A stretch of DNA of 64,000 nucleotides from Erigeron canadensis (GCF_010389155.1 NC_057763.1:40840645-40904644), one strand, 5' to 3'. Shown: positions 12,496 to 26,228, numbered from the stretch's first letter. Program-made: numbers and translations. The notes: a model not told the origin generated them from the letters alone.

Positions 12496-13953
12496 ATAAA
12501 ATAATAGTTATCCTGACTTTTTAAAGTCATCCACCTCAAATTAAAATTATCTCTAAACATGTCACATAAGATTTATCCTACATGGCATCTCCATATTTTT
12601 TTCACACTAATAGAATTCATTAAATAATATAATATAATTATACATATATTTTAAATATGGCATATAGAAAAAGCATATATATATATACAATTTATATTTA
12701 TATAAATCAAACATATATAAAAAATCACGACTAACCTTGCATGACATTTTTAACCTTTTTATTTTAATTATAAACACTTCATAATTCATGACTCATAATC
12801 CATGATATTTTATTACATTTTCTAATATTATTAGGTTATACACGACCAAACAATTTTGTTGTTTCTCCTTCGTTCTCTTGGCCGAAACCTTAACCAAAAT
12901 TGGATATTGTAGCCACAAAAAATGTCTATTTTATAATGATAATAGTAGTTATTTTGAGTTTTACGAATGAATTTCTTGATTGTTGGAGATGAAATACTTT
13001 ATTTCCTAATTGTGTTTAGGATTATTTTTCCCGTCACTACATAATGTTTTTCTCCATCTTTTCAGCATAACTGAAAGCAAAAACTATAATGATTTTCTCT
13101 TATTTATCTTATTAGTTTTTTACTTATTCGTATTGTATTTATGTGTATTTTATATGACTAAATTTTTGTCATGCTTAGTTTTTTTACTTTGTATATATTA
13201 TTTCGTTTGATGAATATATACATATCATGCTATATTATCGATTTACGTTTGATTTGTTGATGATATCAAAATATCTTAGGTTAAATGTTGGTGTGTAATC
13301 AATATAGTAGGTTTAGTGACTGTGATATCGACATGTCAGAAAAGACAAAAGATGACCAGAGTAATCCATGAATTAACCATTAACTATAACATAATCAATT
13401 TCAACATAATAAGCCTATAGAATAGCTATTTATTAATGCATAAATTAACCTTTTTAACTAGCCGTGCGCGGGGTAAAATATCTAGTTATATATATATATA
13501 TAAAATTATTGGTGGACCAGAAAGAAATTATTGACCTTGATATAACCCTTTTTATATCGGAGTAAATTCATAGACATATGTGGATTAGTACAATTATTGG
13601 CATATTCAGGATTCCAACCAGCTATATCCGATCTTGGTGGGCCTTTCACCCCTCTTCTGTCAGTCTTTGAAGTTTCCTTTCTTTGAAAACCAAGGAAGGA
13701 GGATCGCTAACCCAACTCTTTGAATCTCTAACTAAGCCTGTTCCTCGAGTACCGCAGAGCCCAAAATCGGCACGAATATGTTCTTTTTTCTTTGCTTTAA
13801 TCTTTCATAAGTCAATAGTCAATTTCCCACGGTCAAGCTTAGTGGAGCTCCTAGTCCGACAAGCCGTAAATCTATCCACTCGTGTAGTTTTAGGCCGCAG
13901 ATGTCTACTTTTTCTTTAATATGGAATTCAAATCAGATCCTAGAGTTTAACCA

Positions 13954-13987
<34 letters not shown>

Positions 13988-16201
13988 CATTGTCATTACA
14001 AATTTTCTTATTTTGAATTTATTATGATCTTTTTAGAAAATTATATAAATATGTTAACGTGGTGTGTTTGTATTAGTTTGTTTCATAATAATTATTTTAT
14101 AAGGATATATGGAAGTTATCCGTTCAAAAGACTGGGCCAAACTAAAACACGAGAAACCATATATTAATAATTAATAGTAACAAAGATATATGTAGAGAGA
14201 GAGACATTGGCTACATAATGTGTATCTTTCTGCAAGGCAAAAAGGGTACAAGCAAATCTTGATGTTCATTTTTAAAATCTTAATTATAAATGGCGCCACA
14301 TATATAATCCCCACACTCTTTGGGGGCTTCTTCATGACAAAAGTTGTGAACCTCCACCCTCAAAAAGTTGATTATAATTAATACTTTTTATAGAAGCTAG
14401 GGTGATTTTCTGATTTTCTCCAGGGCATGTAAAAAGTGTTATGCTTTTTTATATGGGGCTTTCTGTATAATGCATGCATGGAACAAGATGCCTTGATGCT
14501 CTCTTTTTATGAGGAAAAAGGTTGTTACTACTTTTTTTTTTCCAGAGTAAATCTTGATTTATATAAACAATATCTTTACAAAACAAATTATACAATATAT
14601 TACAGCATATATACGCTACTTTATACACAGGAACTTATAAGTTATGTAGATACAGATCGATGACAAAATAACTAATCAGACTGTTGGTCTTATTGGTTTT
14701 GCTCAAAGTTTAATTAAAGCATAATTAATGTTATACTCGGATTTAATCAGCAAGCAGGCTAGCTAGCTAGGTTGGGTTGAGTTTAGCGATGATCGATTGA
14801 TCCACAATTCCACAAACATTTTTTATCTATAAAATCACAAAAAAGAAAATCTACATGCTAGCTAGTAATACTTTGCAAATAATAATATTAATAAACTGAT
14901 CCAAAGTTACACATATAACAGTAAAATCTAATCTGAAAATACATATCCTTTCTTTCTATGCTTTTTTTAGGGAGGGGTGAAGGAAGGCCTCTTTCCAATT
15001 ATCAAAAGAAAAAAAAAAGGTTCTTTTTCTAATAATCCTTTATTGCTTTCGCTTTCTTTTTCTTTGCGCTCATGTCCGATTTGGCATGCCAGACTTACTT
15101 TTAAGGAAATCAAACTTTGCCCAAAAACAATTTGATTTACATTGAGAAATTAATTAAACAAATGACACGTACGTACTAAGGAGTAGTTTTTTTTTTTTTT
15201 TTTTGAAAAAACGTACGTACTAGTTTAAATTAATTTAATTTAATTTAGTTGGCTGAGGCATGGACATTATTTAAAATGATTCTTTAACATTGTTAATTGA
15301 TTGATTAAAATGAACCGGCGGTTAAACTAGACAGATTGGGTCAGGTATATTAATTTGTACATGACATATATCTATAGACAGTCAAAAACATTAGACAGAA
15401 GAGAGAGCTGCCAAACAGGTAAATTTTGACTGATACAATGGGCCAAAATCCGCTACCCCTATATACATACAGTAGTCCCTAACCTTCCATTACACAAAGC
15501 ACAAAGAGTCCTATTTGAGTCAATCTTTTTAGACCATTCGTAACCGTTCATCTTTTCATCTACGCTTTTTCATGCCATCTCAGCATCACATTCTCATTTC
15601 TTTCTTTTCCATTTTTTCCTTTAACCATTCACCTATCATTTGGTCTCCATTTTATTTTATACCTCACAATGTAGCCAATCAAAATTAACAAAATAACACA
15701 AATAATATAGATAAATTAAAGTGGACCCACATCAATCCTTTCACCTAGGCTAAACCTTTCATATTTTTCATTCACCTTCTCCTATCACCTATATACCTTA
15801 ACATTTCACCTATCTATTATCTCCATTCACTTATACTCTTCACTTTCCCTTAAGAATGGTCTTAGAGGGATCACGGACTTTTTTTTTTGTAGGCACCCTG
15901 CATCTTATAGATCAAAACATTATGGTTGTAACTTAAAGGGAAAATGTTATATGATGTTAATATAATGTCAAAAAGTCGCCCTGATTTATAAAGTTTGTGA
16001 GAGAAACATCATATATATATATATATATATAGTTGATTTTTAAGCTATGGAGTATATTATTATTAGACTTCTAAGGGACATGCTATGCTTTTTCAAGTAC
16101 GTGTCTATTCAATTGGAGTTAACGTACGCACATAAGCTTATTGATTCGGCTAAATACGAAAATACAAAACCAATTTCAGAACCATATATATATTAATATT
16201 A

Positions 16202-16238
<37 letters not shown>

Positions 16239-16490
16239 GCAATGAGAATTATGTTAAGTTGCTATATAATGCTTACCTTGAACTAAGCAAGTTAATTTGA
16301 TCACAAGGCCTTAAATAGTCATTAACAAACAACAGTGACCTAATTAAGTAGCCACATTCGGTGTAGTTGAGCGTACGTTGTTAGTGAATAATCAAAACAA
16401 ATTAGATCTAAATGTTAACTAAATGCAAACCAAATAGACGAATAGTTATACTTGCATATGAATTACGAATGGTATTTCTATATACTAAAA
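12466..16490. other. AT-rich intergenic region without a recognised gene
   Basis: Contains (TA)n tracts, homopolymers and short repeats such as TTTAATTTAATTTAATTTAG. The open stretch 13683-13919 is not similar to any family I know and is changed by an indel in copy 2 (40861-40890). CCGTGCGCGGGGTAAAATATCTAG at about 13463-13486 resembles the degenerate end of a non-autonomous element. No tRNA or rRNA was seen. Confidence 0.5.
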
Positions 16491-16669
16491 AGGGAAATGA
16501 TTAATCCTCTTAACAAATTAACTTAAAAATTCTCTAACTATTGAATGATAACATGTGAAAAAATCAGGGGGCAAGATTAGGAAAGAGAATTAGTGGATAT
16601 CACATGTCACCTTCTTAATGTATTAGGAGGATTATTAGGCTATTTGTTTAGAAGGATTTATCATTTTCC
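16491..16669. mobile_element. Mutator-type MITE with 9 bp target duplication
   Basis: Flanked by perfect 9 bp direct repeats ATACTAAAA (16482-16490 and 16670-16678). The ends AGGGAAATGATTAATCCTC and GGATTTATCATTTTCC are inverted repeats. A 9 bp target duplication is characteristic of Mutator-like elements. Relatives are at 7309-7460 and 26590-26745. Confidence 0.75.
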
Positions 16670-16881
16670 ATACTAAAACTAACTCGATTTACAAGTTTTT
16701 AGGCATAATGTACAACTTCTGATCATTACAACTTCTCAAGTAGAATTTACAACTACTATAGCGTAACAAATAGAGTACATAGATAAGATACATGCTTCCA
16801 CAATTCTATCTCAAAATCGGCACTCTCACATGGCCGGAGGCTGAAGTATGGTAGCTAAAAGTTGAAGTATCAAAACATAAA

Positions 16882-17659
16882 GGATAAGTGCCCAGAAATG
16901 CAGTCAAATAATGCTCAAAAGTTATTGTGTGCATGAACTCTAGGTCAGCTTTTTTGTGTTCATGAAACTTGAAGTTTTGGTTATTGTGAACATAAAACGT
17001 ATGTGGGACCGGTAACTTTACGTTGACCTGTTGACTGCTTACGTGACATGCACACATAACTTTTTGGGATTAGTTTATGCATACAATTAAAAAAACATAT
17101 TATTTTTTTCAAACTCGCCGGAAACCGAAATACTCGCCGGAAAACTTTAAAAATCTGATTAACCCTTCATTTATTCGAATTAGACCACGAAATTCGCACC
17201 AAAATGCTCAAAAATCAACCGCGAACAAACCCTCAACAAAATTAAACCGATTGAGACTCGCCGGAAAATTCACCAACTCGCGGAAAAATTAAAATCAATA
17301 CTTTGTTGTTATTCGAGTTTCGACTTGAAACCAACACCAAACTGCTCAAAATGTTGTCCGAAACTCGAAGAAACAACAAGTTATGGTGATTTAATTTTTC
17401 GGAGAGTTGATGAATTATCGGCGAGTCTCAATTGGTTAACTTTTACCGAGGGTTGTTCGTAGCTGATTTTTGAGTATTTTGGCCAATTTCGTGGTCTAAT
17501 TCGAAAGAGAAAGAACGACGGTTTAATGGATTTTATTTTTAAGTTTCGGCGAGTATTTGCATTTTTCAGCGCGGTTTGAAAAAAATAATTGTTTTTTTAA
17601 TTGTGTGCATAAACGAATCCCAAAAAGTTATTGTGTGCATATACTAATCCCAAAAAGTT
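16882..17659. mobile_element. Foldback element, cut by the assembly gap (copy 1)
   Basis: Same element as 44001-44989. It begins GGATAAGTGCCCAGAAATGC. The arm contains ACTCGCCGGAAA words, and the second arm with TTTCGGCGAGT is present, but the sequence stops in the terminal repeat TTGTGTGCATATACTAATCC and is followed by Ns. The stretch around 17280-17400 has lost several bases relative to copy 2. Confidence 0.8.
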
Positions 17660-17759
17660 NNNNNNNNNNNNNNNNNNNNNNNNNNNNNNNNNNNNNNNNN
17701 NNNNNNNNNNNNNNNNNNNNNNNNNNNNNNNNNNNNNNNNNNNNNNNNNNNNNNNNNNN
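17660..17759. other. Assembly gap of 100 N
   Basis: Exactly 100 consecutive N bases, the usual placeholder for a gap of unknown size. It falls in the short direct repeats at the right arm of the foldback element. Confidence 0.99.
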
Positions 17760-19856
17760 ACCTGTGTCCTAGGCCCAATTTTTGAGAAAAAAAATAATTT
17801 GTTGATCACCTCAGTCATTATTCACCAAGTTTTTTGTTTGTATATATGAAATGGGCTTCTTTTTTTCTCGACTTGTCCTGGCATTTGTATCTTTAGGACG
17901 CATATACGGTTATCATAAGAATAGCCGATATATATACAGATTCATTAGGCGTATTTTATTGGGGAAGGATAATGACAGCCCTTAGGTCTGTCACAACAAC
18001 CAAGTACAATTTTAATGCATCCATTAGTTTTTACCGACAACCCTAAGGGCTGTCATTAAAAACCCTTTAGTATTTATTTAGTTTTTAGTTTCTATTTCAT
18101 TTATATGATCTTCGGTTTCCATAAAACATTTGTCTAATGTTGTTGTGATAATGTATAGGGGCAACAATGATCAGGGGTGGCTTATGTGCTCATGATGGTT
18201 GCTTTGGCCTTGACATACATTATGCACTAGCTTTTCCATTCTTCTTATATTCCCATCTTTTTATTTATTGGGTTGTATTTTGATGTTCTTTTAGAGTCAA
18301 CTTAATTTATTCTTTTGTATTGTAAAGATTCATTCATTCTCATTTCCCATTTCTAGCCATTGGTTCATTTCTCAAATTCAGATTTGTTATCATCTGTACT
18401 TCCTATTATTATTCTTTATTGAAATTCATATCGTTTCGTTTTATGTTAAGGGTAAACTACAGTAATTATTAATACAATGTTGTCACATAAAATTGCCGAT
18501 TCTCTGGGTGTCAGATCTCTGATTCGATCATGACCAAGCATCTCGTTCATCGTTTATGGGAACGACGACCATCTGCATCTGTTCCCATCTTGCATTCTAT
18601 CCCAACCAAGCACCGTTTCCTAAGATCGTCGATCTAATATCGAATTCAATACTTGTCAGTTTAATGACATTCCCTTTTAAGTACAAAATGCTAGAAAGTC
18701 AATGAGAAATGCTACCAGGCACCGAAACAAGTAAAAAAATTACTCTAAATTTTTGAAAGGTAAAAAAAAATGAATTTTTAAGAAACTGAACTATGAGATT
18801 ATATAATGTTCTTAGTTGTCACTTGAGCTTATGTTTTGAATCACAATAATATACAAATATTTGTATCAATGAAATTTGGAATGGATTTATGCCCAAACAT
18901 TATTGTAAGTGTTTCCTTTGCATATAATGTAAGGTTATTTCAACAAGCCATTTACTATCCCCTCTTCGTTCTGCTCGTTTGATCTGTTCCTTTGGGATTT
19001 TTCTTTTGACAATGATTGGCCTGGTGTTAAAACCTGATGAATTGAACATATTTTCTTGATATTAACTTTACTCTGTCTACTTTATCTAAAAAGATTCAAC
19101 GAAGGTTTTCATGACAAACAATAAATTTTGAAACTTTTCATTCCTTAAGTCTTGTTTTCCTATAATTGTCGCGTTGAAGTGTAGAAGTTTGATATTTGCA
19201 ACTTCGTAGTTTACTATTGTGTTGTGTCATGTGTGCATTTGAATTGAGTTTGTAGCGTCACGTCATTAAAGAGAACACGTATTTGAACAATTGGCTTCGT
19301 TTTAGCTACATGGACATACCACCATAACGATACCTAGATCCTATTTAATCCTGTGACAAAGGCTCATTGATTGAAAACAGCTTAGTTGATCTTATTGACC
19401 TACTTATCTTTGGACATAAGTGCGGATCCAAGAATTCAAGAGACAGCCCTAAAATTTGACTAAAAGTTTTCTGACCCAGTTCTATTTTGTATTTCGGGGT
19501 TTTGGTGAGGGGCTTGATATATTTGAATTGATGCGTATTAGTAAAAAGATAAATCACTTCGGACTTTTGTTGCGTAGGCGCCTCTTTACCCACCTTAGTT
19601 GGCTACATCCGCCACTATATATTAATTCCATACAGTGGCGGAGTTGCTTAAAAGGGATCGGTTGCTTATCGGCAGAGACCAATATAAAAATAACATCGAG
19701 TTAACCTTTACAGAAAAATTTATAAAGAAGTTGTGTTAGTTGATGGCCTCAAGCATCCTCTAACTTCCTGTGTTCCGCCTCCAATCGGACACCCAAATAG
19801 GCAATAGCACTGTATGCCTGTATAGGATGTCTTATGAGATTGTGTGTAAATGACAA
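17760..19856. other. Intergenic region upstream of the NPU-like gene
   Basis: No coding region recognised. It holds a small MITE (17971-18057). A hAT-like end phrase (AGTGGCGGAGTTGC) occurs near 19634 and GTGCGGATCC near 19421, which hints at a short degenerate element. Any 5' UTR exon of the next gene is not identified. Confidence 0.45.
17971..18057. mobile_element. 87 bp MITE-like inverted repeat
   Basis: AATGACAGCCCTTAGG at 17971-17986 is matched by CCTAAGGGCTGTCATT at 18042-18057. The pair encloses about 55 bp of unrelated sequence. Confidence 0.6.
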
Positions 19857-22800
19857 ATGTTACAAAGTAGGAGGACATGTTGTGCAAATTTTCTTAAAAC
19901 AGTTGGAACACAAAAGAGGCAGGCAAACAAACAAACAAGACTGAATTCAGAGGGAGATGAAGAGGCTTGCAAGAAATGGAAGAAGAAAAGAACAAGAATT
20001 AATTCCGACGATGACGATAGCGACGACAATTTATCTCTCCCAACCAGCTCCGATTTTCATCCACTTGATACCCAAGGTCAGGTCTTTTCTTTTTTTATTT
20101 ATCTTTCATTTCCAAATCTATTTAATTTTAGCCTTTATTTTTCATCTTTTCTATATGTATGTATATATTGAAATTACTGATTGATTGAAAGAATGTGGGT
20201 GGCAGAGCAAGAGGAGCTTGTTAGGTCATTAGAAAGATCTCAAGCTCAACATCTCGTCTTTGGAGGGTAGATTATTTATGCCATTATTTTAGTATTTTAC
20301 GCAACATCACACACACACACATGTTATGTATTGATATGTATATGTATATTTTTTTTTTTTTTTTTTTTTTGTAGAGAGTGTTTGCGGGATTGCTTTTTGT
20401 TTCGCGGCGTTTCTTGTTTCCTCTATACATGGACAAACAACTATGCCATGGGAATTGGTATGCATTATTACTAAATCTTTCATCAAACATATGTATATAG
20501 ACTTAGGTTTAGATGAATCTTCACTGAAGCATATACAAATATATTATATATATGTATGTTTCGTATATTACGTTGAGCTTAAATTCACTTAACTCTTTAG
20601 GTGCCAAAAAAGGACATCTTTTTATGAAAGGAATTCCAGGAAGACTGGAAAATCATGTTCAATTTGCACTTTTTTAATTAGAAAATTAAAAGAGAAATTC
20701 ATAGAAATATAAAAACGCTTTACACTTTTTTAAAGGTTGTAAACTCACTAACCATATGCGGCTGGTCCGTTCAGGACCTTGAAGCGATTACTCGGATAGG
20801 CAGAGAGTACTCAGATTATAACTTTTATTTTACTTTTAGAGTATATGTAGAACATGTTCGTAGGACATAGAATTCTTCATAGGAATAGGATCCTAGGAAT
20901 TGAATAGAAGCATTAACAAAATGTGCTAGATCCTTCTAACAGTTTTTGGACCCTTTTTGACCGAGTTAACCTCGAGTTTCGACTAAATTAGCCTATTTTG
21001 GTCCGAGCTGACCAAGTTGATACCAACTCACTAAATTTTGAACCGTGTAGCGCTTACTCTGATATTACTCAACTCGTTCGGTCACTGACCTACTAGTGAG
21101 TATTCGGCCTTGTAATCAGATACTCTTTAGTAAAGCAAAGATTTCTAGTCCAGTGCTCAAAGTCTCAAACCCCTTTGTCCCTCAAGTCAAGGGGAGGGAG
21201 ATTTTTTTGGAATCAGATTTTTACAACACTGCTTTTTGTTTTCTGCAACCCTTAACTTCTTAGGAAACTGGATTTTGCAACTATCTATGAATATTATGTA
21301 AATATTTTGTGCAATAATGACATTATATTATGACAGCGTTACCATGCCTACTTCATGAACGAGATTGAGTCATGGATTGTGATTGCTGCAGGTATTGCCA
21401 TGCTTCTAACTTTGTTTTATCTTCATAGCCACCTGTTATATTCCAGACCATTGAACTAGAACCACAATTTATATTTTTGCTATTCTTTGTTTTTTAGATC
21501 TGCATAGTCAACATTTATGGGTTATAATGTCTTAAGGAAAATTAGTAGAAATTAACGTTTTATAAATTTACATTTGTAAAGAGTACAGATCACATCTCAC
21601 CATTTATGATAACAGGTACAAATACTTGCATAATTATCACACCCTTTCTTTTCACCGACCATACAATTGAAACTTTGAACTGAATATGATGACCAAAGAA
21701 CAGTATAAAGTTCCAAGTTGTCCCTTCTTTCTTTAACGATGCCACCATCCCCATTCTCTTATGAGTTCTGTTTAAAGGTGGGTAGTTTAGACTTTAGACC
21801 CATTGGCCATTTATTATGAATGTCAGCTTCGGTTAGGATCAATTTCAAATGGGCCAAATCAGTTGATTAAGCTACAAATGAGACGGCCAAATGGGTTGAA
21901 TGGCCCTTGAAGCTTCTTATTAATGTATACGACCTTCTAATTCTCTTCATACGAATATATTGATTACTATTATATTATAGTAATATATATGTTATCATAC
22001 TTATAATAAGATATGCTGCTATTTCTTTTTGAAATGGACAAAATTTTGTGTATGTGTCCACCCAACCCAACCAACACGGCCCGTTTTTTCTGTTGTGAAG
22101 TTCACCTATCTATACCCAAACTAGTTTTGACCCTCTGCACAAACCAGTCCCTCTAGTCTTATTCTAAAGTATGTTGACTAGAGTAGTCACGTAGTACATT
22201 ACATGGTCACAGTAGATTTCACCAGTTGATGCTTTGAGCAGAGAAGTAACAAATTTATTATATTTAACTGTCTGTCAAATCTGGTCAATTTAACCCCAAA
22301 TCTATCTTCTCTTAATTTATAATCCATTTTGAATCACTTGATCCGCAACTAACTTACTCTTGCCCCATGAGGTTATGATAGATCATATTAAGAAAAGTTC
22401 CCCCTTGAAGTTACCTACTTACCTATTTGCACATTGGTATTAGTACAACTAAATTAAAAATGGGTCTGCGAGCCTGCACTCTGCATGTATCTTTTTCTTT
22501 TCTTTTTTCTGAGGGTATTCTAGATATCTTAGAAAGTAGTAAAACGTTTTTTTTTTATGTTTTTCTTTCAATTGCAACCATTAGATTGCATTTTGTAATT
22601 TGTTACGATCGATATCTCACATTCTCACCATCCACTTTTTGATAGACTGGGTGGCAGTTTTAGTTTGTTCATTGGCCATTGCTGGCTTGCTTCATAGCTC
22701 ACGATCTCATCGACAATGGCTTTGGTCCTCCTGCTGCATTGGTGTTTTGCTAGCGGTTTTCTGGTTATATAATATGCTCAGTATGACGCCTTGCACATTT

Positions 22801-23528
22801 TTCACTTATGCACTCTTTATAGTTTACACACTATCAAGAACTACAAAGACACTACACCAGATGTGGGAAGTTGGTTGGTTGGGTTGGAATGTTGGATAAC
22901 AGGTCAAAATGGGTCTTGTCGGGCCAATTCCCCCATACTTTTTTTGAAAAATATTTTAGATGGTCAAAGTTCATTCCACTATATAGAAACGGTCGTTGTA
23001 CAATAATCTCTTCTTTCGATGCATTAATTTAGGATATTCTTTAAATGTTGTATACATGTTGGGATACTTTGTATGCTCAGCAATTCAACCTATTTAATGC
23101 GTTTCTGATTTTGCTAATTACCTTTCCCCCATTTTGACCCCTTTCCGATAAAATATACCCAGATTGGTGCATTCACTAATTAATGGGTTTAAATATCCAA
23201 TTTTACATCATACCTCGTTGTCTTTGTTATATTTGAATGTCACAAGTTATTGTCTGGCTTGTAGGTTGCCAAAGTTTCGATGGGATGTTATATGGCTTCC
23301 TTTAGGTCCCTTGAGGTACCATTTTCCTTCTTGTTTTCTCGTCTTTTTGTGTTCTGTTTGTTTGTATACCATATTTTAGGACAAATGCAAATATTTAATT
23401 TCTGAACGAACAAATTTTCACTCATGTAGTGGAGCTGGGTTTTGCCTCTATGTGGACACTCTTCTAAATGATTCATCCGAGGAAGTAAAAAACTCAGAGG
23501 CTATATGTACGCTTACAAAGCCCGTTGA
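19857..23528 (+). CDS. Plant-specific multi-pass membrane protein, possibly NPU-like, with several small deletions
   Basis: Probable exons: 19857-20076 (start uncertain), 20206-20266, about 20375-20457, 21337-21391, 22646-22781, 23265-23315, 23430-23528; about 235 residues in all. Visible features are a charged N-terminus with INSDDDDSDD, then EQEELVRSLERSQAQ, a hydrophobic segment around VFAGLLF..CFAAFLVSSI, PWELRYHAYFMNEIESW, two more hydrophobic segments (WVAVLVCSLAIAGLL; IGVLLAVFWLY), LPKFRWDVIWLP and GAGFCLYVDTLL. The order recalls Arabidopsis NPU, which acts in pollen primexine deposition, but this is from memory. Three single-base losses are inferred: a T in 20394-20398 (splits VFAGLLF from CFAAFL), a G at the exon 5 donor near 22781 (CTCAGTATGA for CTCAGGTATGA), and an A in 23487-23492. 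With the last restored, the end reads EEVKKLRGYMYAYKAR and stops at 23526-23528. Confidence 0.7.
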
Positions 23529-24286
23529 CTCGAACTATGATCCGCAAAAGAGATGATTCGCAATTTACAGTAGTCCAAGGTAGTCGACCTGAGATTGTTG
23601 AATTTGTTTAATTAAAGGCACAATTCCAATAGAAAGTGTTGTTAGGATCATGTTTCACGTTTGAAAGACAATTTTGTATACTATGTAGATGGAAATAAAG
23701 AGCGAGAGTTTGTTTCCTGTAGCTTGCTTAAATAACCGACTTCTTTTCTGTTCTGTTTTTGTGCTCACCACTCACCAGTCTTTCCTTATAAACCAGTTTT
23801 TAAAGCTATTAAACTCTAATATCAACCTTATAATGAACACAAATGTTTGTTGATCAACATTTCTATCAACTTTTTGTTTTTCATGTGTAAAAATGAAGAT
23901 GTTGATGGATATCATTTGGTAGATTTGCAGTAAACATTAAGTATTATTCAAGAAGTGACACTTTCAAGAAACAAGCTTCTACAGTTACAGCACTTTAACA
24001 TGCAATCAAATTAGCTACTTTAAATGATTAATAAGATGTATATGTGAGAAATTCAAAAGCAAGAACAGGCAAACAGCTATAAACACAACGTCATAATCTT
24101 TTTCTCAAAACATGAACATGAGTATCAAATTCTTTCATCACATGCAACATATTGAAGGTTCTAGATACCAAAAGGTGAACTTACTGAAAATGTAACACTA
24201 CAATCATAATAAAGGTACCAAAGATCAAAAACCAAACTCGAAAAGCAATCTCAACTGCATATTTCAAGAAGATACGATTTGATGAA
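23529..24286. other. Intergenic space between two convergent genes
   Basis: Holds the 3' UTR of the NPU-like gene and, from the other side, that of the eL31 gene. AT-rich; no other gene seen. Confidence 0.6.
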
Positions 24287-26228
24287 CTAATCTTCATCAT
24301 CAATGATTTTGGTGCCAAGACCCTTCAAACCTTCTACTGGAATCTCTGCAACAGTGACTAGAGAGTAGAGTTCTTCCTTAGCATCTTCATCATCATTCCT
24401 CTTGCGAGCAATGCGAACTCTGACTCTTCTTGGGACACTTCTGATTCCACGGCTCCAAATTTGTTTGTTTAGTTTGACATCCACTCTCACATCTGTTGTT
24501 CCCATGGCTTTCTGTGCAAACTTCTTGATCTCCTTGATTGCTTTTGGTGCCTTCTTCTTGAAAGTGCTGTTAACAAGAACAGCCACATTAAAAGTAGACC
24601 ATTTTAGTACTACAATAATTTCCCTAGACGCATATAGATTGCAACTTTAAAACAGTTACGTTCAACCAGGTCATATGGGTCAAGTTAAAAAATAAAACAT
24701 AAATGTGAAACAGGTCAAATGGGAGGAAAAAGGTGTCCAAGGTTAATTAAAACACATAACAATCCAAAACTACTTATGATTACAGTTTGAAAAGGCTGTA
24801 ACATCCATATATGTAAATTCAAAGACACCCTAACATGTCCACCATTTACCAATGTATTCATAAATGTGAAACAGGGCAAAGAAGGAGAAGGTGTTATAAG
24901 TCCAAATATATAGAATTCAAAGATAACCCTAAACGTCTTTACCATTTACCAATAGATTCAGCTCCTGACCAACTATGGCAATTCCAATAATATAAGTTGG
25001 ATAACACTAAGCGAAGCATGCAGCTCCAACATAGACATAACAAACATGAATGATGCAAAGCCCAATAAGAATAACCAGATGAATACTAACCCTGATTTGT
25101 GTAAAAAGGGCCATACTTTATGGATCATTTTCAGATTAAAGAAGGTAAAAGGAAATGAGTAAAACTGTTTATAACTTGCTACTTATCCCACAGGTGTTAA
25201 CAAACTCCAAGATTACTTTGACGAAAGAAACAAAATCAGTATTTCAAAGTCCAATGAAATGCAAGTATTTCCATTTTTACGAATATAACATGTTAGCTTA
25301 CTATGGCATCCACCTTCGAAATTCTTCATGATCAGGAAACTTGTCTAGCTGACAGTCCTTAAATACGAATCAAAACCGAACTAACAAGTGACTTTTCATT
25401 TTTAGAATGCAAAAGTAAAGTCAGATTTCAAAAAAGTCATGAAATTAATGGATACTAGGTGAAAATAGATGTTTCATTTTACAAAATTAACTAGATTAAA
25501 ATAAAATTCGAACTTTGTAAAGATGCCTTAGTAAAGACTATCAGGCTTTCACCTCATCTAAAACAAACATGTCAGTACTCAGCATGACTGAAACTGGTTA
25601 CAGAACTACAAGTATCAAAGCGTCTAACTGGTGAAGACACTGGAAGCTTAATGCATATATATTATTATAAGAATACAAGGAAGAACTATAGTTACTATAT
25701 ATTAAATGGTAATATAAACTCGCTACCGAACTCAAAACGCATCCACGAAGATCAAATGAACATGTGAATCAAAGCACGCATTGAATCATAAATACATGTC
25801 CAAACAGACAGGAAGCAAATTGTCAAACAACCCTAGTGACATAGTATTAAAACACAATGCAACAAAAAGACATTGAAAATTTCGACAAACCTATGTTATT
25901 CCATAACCTAAAAAACACAAAACCAATAATTTGTTTACATTCATCTTAAAACCAACTACTATACCAATCATATAAACAAATAATAAACATCAATGAAAAT
26001 TCTCTACTTCTTTTTAAATCAAAAACATTTCACATTTTCACATTAAAAATATAAAATATAAAAAACTTTATAAAACAAATAACATAACCCACCACTGTAA
26101 AAAGTACAAAAAAAAAAAAATGTAAAGTAAAAGGAGTAAAAAAAATACCATCCATGAGACGCTTGTGGATTGATGGTGTACTCTCTAGTCACAACTTCTT
26201 CCTTTCTTCCCTTAGTCTTTTCCACCAT
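24287..26228 (-). CDS. RPL31: Cytosolic 60S ribosomal protein eL31
   Basis: Structural protein of the large cytosolic ribosomal subunit, near the peptide exit tunnel. Two coding exons on the minus strand: 26228-26149 (80 nt) and 24566-24287 (280 nt), joined across a 1582 bp GT..AG intron; the junction gives HGC|TFKKK. The product is 119 residues, close to the family's usual 120. Hallmarks are [52 protein letters not shown] and the acidic end [11 protein letters not shown]. The start follows a likely 5' UTR intron (acceptor TTTTTGACAG just upstream). Anomaly: residues 21-26 read PQASHG where the family has LHKRLHG. Loss of two bases and then one (AATC..CACAAGCGTCTC.ATGG) would explain this with the frame restored. 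Confidence 0.95.

Larger units (their letters stand above)
2470..17659. repeat. 15 kb direct duplication, copy 1
   Basis: This block matches 29603-44790 in the same orientation over its whole length, including the CDP-DAG synthase gene and all MITEs. Differences seen by eye are mostly one- or few-base indels and changes in AT or AAT repeat length; base substitutions are very rare. Copy 1 ends abruptly at the N gap, and its last 3-4 kb has lost single bases relative to copy 2. Its left limit lies right at the end of the hAT-like element. It may be a false (unmerged) duplication, an allele placed in series, or a very recent real duplication. Confidence 0.9.

Noticed and set aside
13683..13919. 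79-codon frame with a plausible composition
   Set aside because: The frame changes in copy 2 by an indel in a T run, no family is recognised and no splice partner is visible.
15391..15412. GACAGAAGAGAGAG stretch resembling miR156/157
   Set aside because: The end differs from the mature miRNA and I found no complementary arm nearby to form a precursor hairpin.
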